A stretch of 64,000 nt of DNA. It comes from Hebobacterum sp964559435. GTDB taxonomy: Bacteria > Armatimonadota > Hebobacteria > Hebobacterales > Hebobacteraceae. This document shows, piece after piece, positions 61,324 through 64,000 of the stretch. Under the pieces are notes generated by a model, which did no database searches, was not told the origin of the DNA, and saw only the letters and a list, made by a program, of their open reading frames with translations. How positions within the stretch are numbered: position 1 is the stretch's first letter; every line of letters starts with the position of its first letter. The stretch is from positions 1-64,000 of the forward strand of contig CAZLHI010000013.1 in assembly GCA_964559435.1 (NCBI GenBank), given 5' to 3'. A program made the translations under genes and the position numbers.

Positions 61324-62184
61324 ATGTCCGGCTCGTTCGAGATCGTAGATAAGGGCTTCCAGCAGGGGCTCGCTTTGGACTCGGAGTTGCGGTGTATTGC
61401 GGATGGCTTCGAGTTCACCGAGGGGCCGACCTGGTACAACAGAGGATTGGTCTTCAGCGATATTCCGGCCGATACCATCTACCGCTGGACGGAAACAGAC
61501 GGACTGTCGGTCTGGCGGCGTCCCTCCCACAAGGCGAACGGCAACACCGTTGACCGCGAGGGGCGGCTCGTGAGCTGCGAGCATGGAAGTCGCCGGCTGA
61601 CTCGGACGGAGCGCGATGGCAGCATCACCGTGTTGGCCGATCGCTATGACGGCAAGAAGCTTAACTCGCCGAACGACGTGATCGTGAAGAGCGATGGCTC
61701 GATCTGGTTCACTGATCCGCCCTACGGCATCAAGTCGGAACAAGCGGAACAACTCGCCAACTACGTCTTTCGGCTCGACCCGGGGGCCGATGAGCCGGCG
61801 CCGGTCGCGAGCGACTTCTCCATGCCCAACGGGCTGGCGTTTGCTCCAGATGAGCAGATTCTGTACGTCGCTGACAGTCACACGAGCATACATCACATCC
61901 GGCGGTTTCGAGTGACTGAGGATGGGGCGCTTGCCGGCGGCGAGGTGTTTGTGACCATCGGGACAGGGATCCCGGATGGGCTTCGGGTTGACACGGGCGG
62001 GAGGCTCTACGCTTCGGCCGGCGACGGCGTGCACGTCTTCGAACCGGAGGGGAAGCTGCTGGGTGAGATCAAGACTCCTGAGGCGGCCTCCAACTGCGCC
62101 TTCGGAGGCGAAGGCAATCGGACTCTCTTCATCACCGCGAAGCGGCAGGTCTGGTCGGTGCGGCTCGGCACTTCCGGCAAGTGA
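61324..62184 (+). CDS. SMP-30/gluconolactonase family protein
   Basis: A 286-residue beta-propeller starting at ATG 61324; GTG 61306 (closer to GAGGAG) is an alternative. Metal-site strands are GFEFTEGPTWYNRG (Glu), LNSPNDVIVKSDGSIWFTDPPYG (Asn and Asp), and a late IPDGLRVDTGG (Asp). It probably opens sugar lactones such as gluconolactone to acids, upstream of sugar-acid catabolism in this genome. TATATT at 61231 is a possible -10. No signal peptide visible. Confidence 0.82.
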   Translation: MSGSFEIVDKGFQQGLALDSELRCIADGFEFTEGPTWYNRGLVFSDIPADTIYRWTETDGLSVWRRPSHKANGNTVDREGRLVSCEHGSRRLTRTERDGSITVLADRYDGKKLNSPNDVIVKSDGSIWFTDPPYGIKSEQAEQLANYVFRLDPGADEPAPVASDFSMPNGLAFAPDEQILYVADSHTSIHHIRRFRVTEDGALAGGEVFVTIGTGIPDGLRVDTGGRLYASAGDGVHVFEPEGKLLGEIKTPEAASNCAFGGEGNRTLFITAKRQVWSVRLGTSGK

Positions 62185-62251
62185 GGCCGGCGCGACGGGC
62201 TTCACTGGCGCGACATAGACAAGCCTTGAGCTGTAACTGTGGACTTCTCCT

Positions 62252-62280
62252 TGACAGGGGATGACCGGGACTGTACCATG
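62252..62280 (+). promoter_or_regulatory. Sigma-70-like promoter for the small anchored protein
   Basis: TTGACA (62252-62257), a 17-bp spacer and TACCAT (62275-62280, four of six), about 22 bp before the ATG at 62302. Confidence 0.4.
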
Positions 62281-62301
62281 CAGTCGGCGGGAGGGTCCTG
62301 C

Positions 62302-62784
62302 ATGAAGACGCGCGTGGCGATTGCTCTGGTCGTCCTGGTACTCGCCGCGCTTGTTTTCGTGCTCGTCCGATATGTCCCTCGGCCTCAGCCGCCGCTCCCA
62401 CCACCCCCTCCTCCGGCCCCTGAGCCAACGGTGACGGCGGCCACTCCGAAGGAGGCGGTGATTCTCTACGTCGACGCTCTCTACCGGAAGGACTTCGAGA
62501 TGGCCTACCAGCGGCTATCCTCGGGGTCTCGCAAGGCGCACAGCTACGAAGAGTTCCTCAGGCGCGCGGAGACCGGCGAGGCGACGAACTTCGACCTCGA
62601 AGCCGCTGAGGCCGGGGAGGAGGTGGACGGCTGCGTGATTGTCAACGTCCCCTTGGTAGAAGACCCGGCCTCGGCCGGGTTCACGACTGTCAGGGAAGAG
62701 GGCGACTGGAAGGTCGTGTACGTCGGGGGCGAGCCGTGGTTCCCCTACCCGCGTGAGGAACTGGAGGCGCCTGGAGAGAGCTGA
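62302..62784 (+). CDS. Membrane-anchored NTF2-like/DUF4878-type protein
   Basis: A 160-residue protein starting at ATG 62302 with GGGAGG upstream. One N-terminal membrane helix (VAIALVVLVLAALVFVLV) is followed by a Pro-rich linker and a compact domain: TPKEAVILYVDALYRKDFEM and YQRLSSGSRKAHSYEEFLRR, the shape of NTF2-like DUF4878 domains. It ends with a strand rich in VREEGDWKVVYVGG. It probably faces the outside as a small envelope protein. Function unknown; no link to rplI, 154 bp downstream, is evident. Confidence 0.7.
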   Translation: MKTRVAIALVVLVLAALVFVLVRYVPRPQPPLPPPPPPAPEPTVTAATPKEAVILYVDALYRKDFEMAYQRLSSGSRKAHSYEEFLRRAETGEATNFDLEAAEAGEEVDGCVIVNVPLVEDPASAGFTTVREEGDWKVVYVGGEPWFPYPREELEAPGES

Positions 62785-62938
62785 AGGAAGGAAAAGGGCT
62801 GGCCGCGAGCGAAGGCTTTGGACGCTGTGGGGAGCCCTGTTGAGCCAGCTTTTGACACCGTTGGCAGATCGGCCGCGGGCTCGGGTCGGACCAGGAGCGG
62901 GGTGACGAAGTCAAAGGTGGTAGACGGAGGCTGTGTCC

Positions 62939-63403
62939 GTGAAGGTAATCCTCTTAGAGGACGTCCAGGGCGTTGGCGAGGCCGGCTCTGTTGAGACGGT
63001 GGCCGATGGCTACGCCCGGAATTTCCTCATACCTCGTAAGCTCGCCATTCCGGCAACGGCCGGGACCCTGAAGAACCTCGAGCAGTATCGGACCTCGATC
63101 CGTCGCAAGCAGGCCCAGGAGGCGAGCAACGCGGCGGCCGTCGCGGAGAGGCTGTCCGAGATCACGCTGAGGATCAAGGCGAAGGCCGGCGAGGCCGGCA
63201 AGCTGTATGGGTCCATCACACACTCGGAGGTGGCGGAGGCGCTTGCAGCCGAGCATGAAGTGCAAGTTGACCGGCGCGCCATCACTTTCCCGTACCCCAT
63301 CAGAACGCTCGGGCCTCACGAAGCACACATCCGGCTTCACAAGGAGGTGGGCGCTACCCTCAAGATCGAGATAGAGCCCGAAGCGGAAGAAGCTGCAGCC
63401 TAG
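62939..63403 (+). CDS. rplI: 50S ribosomal protein L9
   Basis: A 154-residue L9 binding domain I of 23S rRNA. I use GTG 62939 (VKVILLEDVQG), eight nt after GGAGG; GTG 62933 is possible but too close to it. The N-domain has DGYARNFLIPRKLA, the central helix carries EQYRTSIRRKQAQEA, and the C-domain has AGKLYGSITHSEVAEAL and IRTLGPHEAHIRLHKEV. Length is typical with a short acidic tail. Next to dnaB, the usual order. Confidence 0.95.
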   Translation: MKVILLEDVQGVGEAGSVETVADGYARNFLIPRKLAIPATAGTLKNLEQYRTSIRRKQAQEASNAAAVAERLSEITLRIKAKAGEAGKLYGSITHSEVAEALAAEHEVQVDRRAITFPYPIRTLGPHEAHIRLHKEVGATLKIEIEPEAEEAAA

Positions 63404-63421
63404 GGATGAGGAGAGGCCGTC

Positions 63422-64000
63422 TTGGGCGCACCGCTGCTTGAAAGGGTTCCTCCTCAGAGCCTGGAGGCCGAGCAGGCGACTCTGGGCGCAATGCTTGTGG
63501 AGCGGGAGGCGATCGCCAGGGTGGTCGACCTTCTTGAGACCGAGGACTTCTACAACCCCCAGCACCAGATGCTGTATCGGGCGATGATAGACCTCTTCAA
63601 TGACAGCGATCCCGTTGACGTCGTGACCCTCCAGGCGCGCCTGCAGGACCGGGACCAGCTCGAAGCGGTCGGCGGAACCTCCTATCTCATCGAGTTGCAG
63701 GATGCCGCGCCGACGGCCACGGCGGTTGCCAACTACGCGAAGATCGTGCGGGAGAAGGCAACGCTGAGAGCGCTCATCCGGGTCGGGGGTGAGATCCAGG
63801 GCCTCGCGCAGAACGCGGGCGACGAGGACGTCGAGACGATCGTCGACACGGCTGAGCAGAGGGTCTTCTCCGTTGGAGAGCGGACGATAACTCCTGCCTT
63901 CATGCCGATCCGCGACTTACTCGGCGAGACGTACGATCGCATCGACGAGATGCAGGAGTCGCATCGCCCGGGCACCGGACTGCTGACGGGCTACGAGGAC
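63422..64000 (+). CDS. dnaB: Replicative DNA helicase DnaB (N-terminal part)
   Basis: The frame starts at TTG 63422, five nt behind GAGGAGAGG, and runs off the window (193 codons here). VPPQSLEAEQATLGAMLVE is the typical DnaB opening; FYNPQHQMLYRAMIDLF and AVGGTSYLIELQDAAPTATAV belong to the N-terminal helical collar, then YAKIVREKATLRALIRVGGEI and the linker FMPIRDLLGETYDRI. The RecA-like ATPase begins just beyond. It unwinds the replication fork as a hexamer. Confidence 0.94.
   Translation, partial: MGAPLLERVPPQSLEAEQATLGAMLVEREAIARVVDLLETEDFYNPQHQMLYRAMIDLFNDSDPVDVVTLQARLQDRDQLEAVGGTSYLIELQDAAPTATAVANYAKIVREKATLRALIRVGGEIQGLAQNAGDEDVETIVDTAEQRVFSVGERTITPAFMPIRDLLGETYDRIDEMQESHRPGTGLLTGYED

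Overview
The window is about 64 kb of high-GC bacterial DNA. It has dense genes on both strands, frequent GTG/TTG starts with strong GGAGG-type ribosome sites, and many 1-8 nt start/stop overlaps. It opens in a protein with PKD-like repeats and three C-terminal SLH modules and ends inside dnaB, directly behind rplI. SLH surface protein, several secreted or lipoprotein glycoside-hydrolase-like proteins, DUF4832/DUF4091 proteins, URO-D-like proteins, Gfo/Idh/MocA dehydrogenases and sugar epimerases together suggest an uncultured polysaccharide-degrading lineage such as Armatimonadota or a neighbour. This is inference: no rRNA gene or reliable taxonomic marker is present.

Layout. 1-14 kb: SLH protein; a minus-strand cluster (TIM-barrel epimerase, Gfo/Idh/MocA dehydrogenase, LOG/SLOG protein, DUF3795); two URO-D superfamily proteins, a second epimerase, an aldo/keto reductase, a DUF4832 protein and a 1217-residue GH42-like protein whose leader carries three tandem 13-bp repeats. 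14-22 kb: ftsK; an ECF sigma factor overlapping an anti-sigma/FecR/beta-propeller fusion, divergent from a GH65/GH95-like lipoprotein. 22-29 kb: ABC exporter plus DUF1854 partner behind a 350-nt leader, a sulfatase-like hydrolase, a GT-C-like membrane protein. 29-34 kb (minus): ABC-2 permease, ECF sigma factor fused to a cysteine-free radical-SAM/SPASM-like region, a receiver protein behind a truncated sigma region 4, GNAT and two coupled methyltransferases. 34-40.6 kb: aldo/keto reductase, a divergent hisF-like gene, DUF981, creatininase-like, AadA-like, beta-carbonic-anhydrase-like, DUF378 and PDZ-lipoprotein genes. 40.7-45.2 kb: acyl-CoA dehydrogenase/etfB/etfA operon split by a 1.24-kb unit bounded by perfect 34-bp inverted repeats. 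45-56 kb: DUF4091 protein, two MBL hydrolases, malate/lactate dehydrogenase, folE2, coiled-coil zinc-ribbon protein, DUF1537 kinase/PdxA pair, GH50-like protein. 56-64 kb: CBS protein, rpe-larB-larC, ROK-like protein, SMP-30 protein, small anchored protein, rplI, dnaB.

Together the genes suggest that extracellular polysaccharide is cleaved by anchored or secreted hydrolases, partly under ECF control, and the sugars and sugar acids are oxidised or epimerised in the cytoplasm. Acyl-CoA oxidation feeds a ferredoxin-domain ETF. The most unusual items are the repeat-bounded unit in the etf operon, the ECF/pseudo-radical-SAM fusion with a hairpin-masked ribosome site, the hisF-like gene lacking ammonia-gate residues, and the sulfatase-like enzyme with Thr at the formylglycine position.
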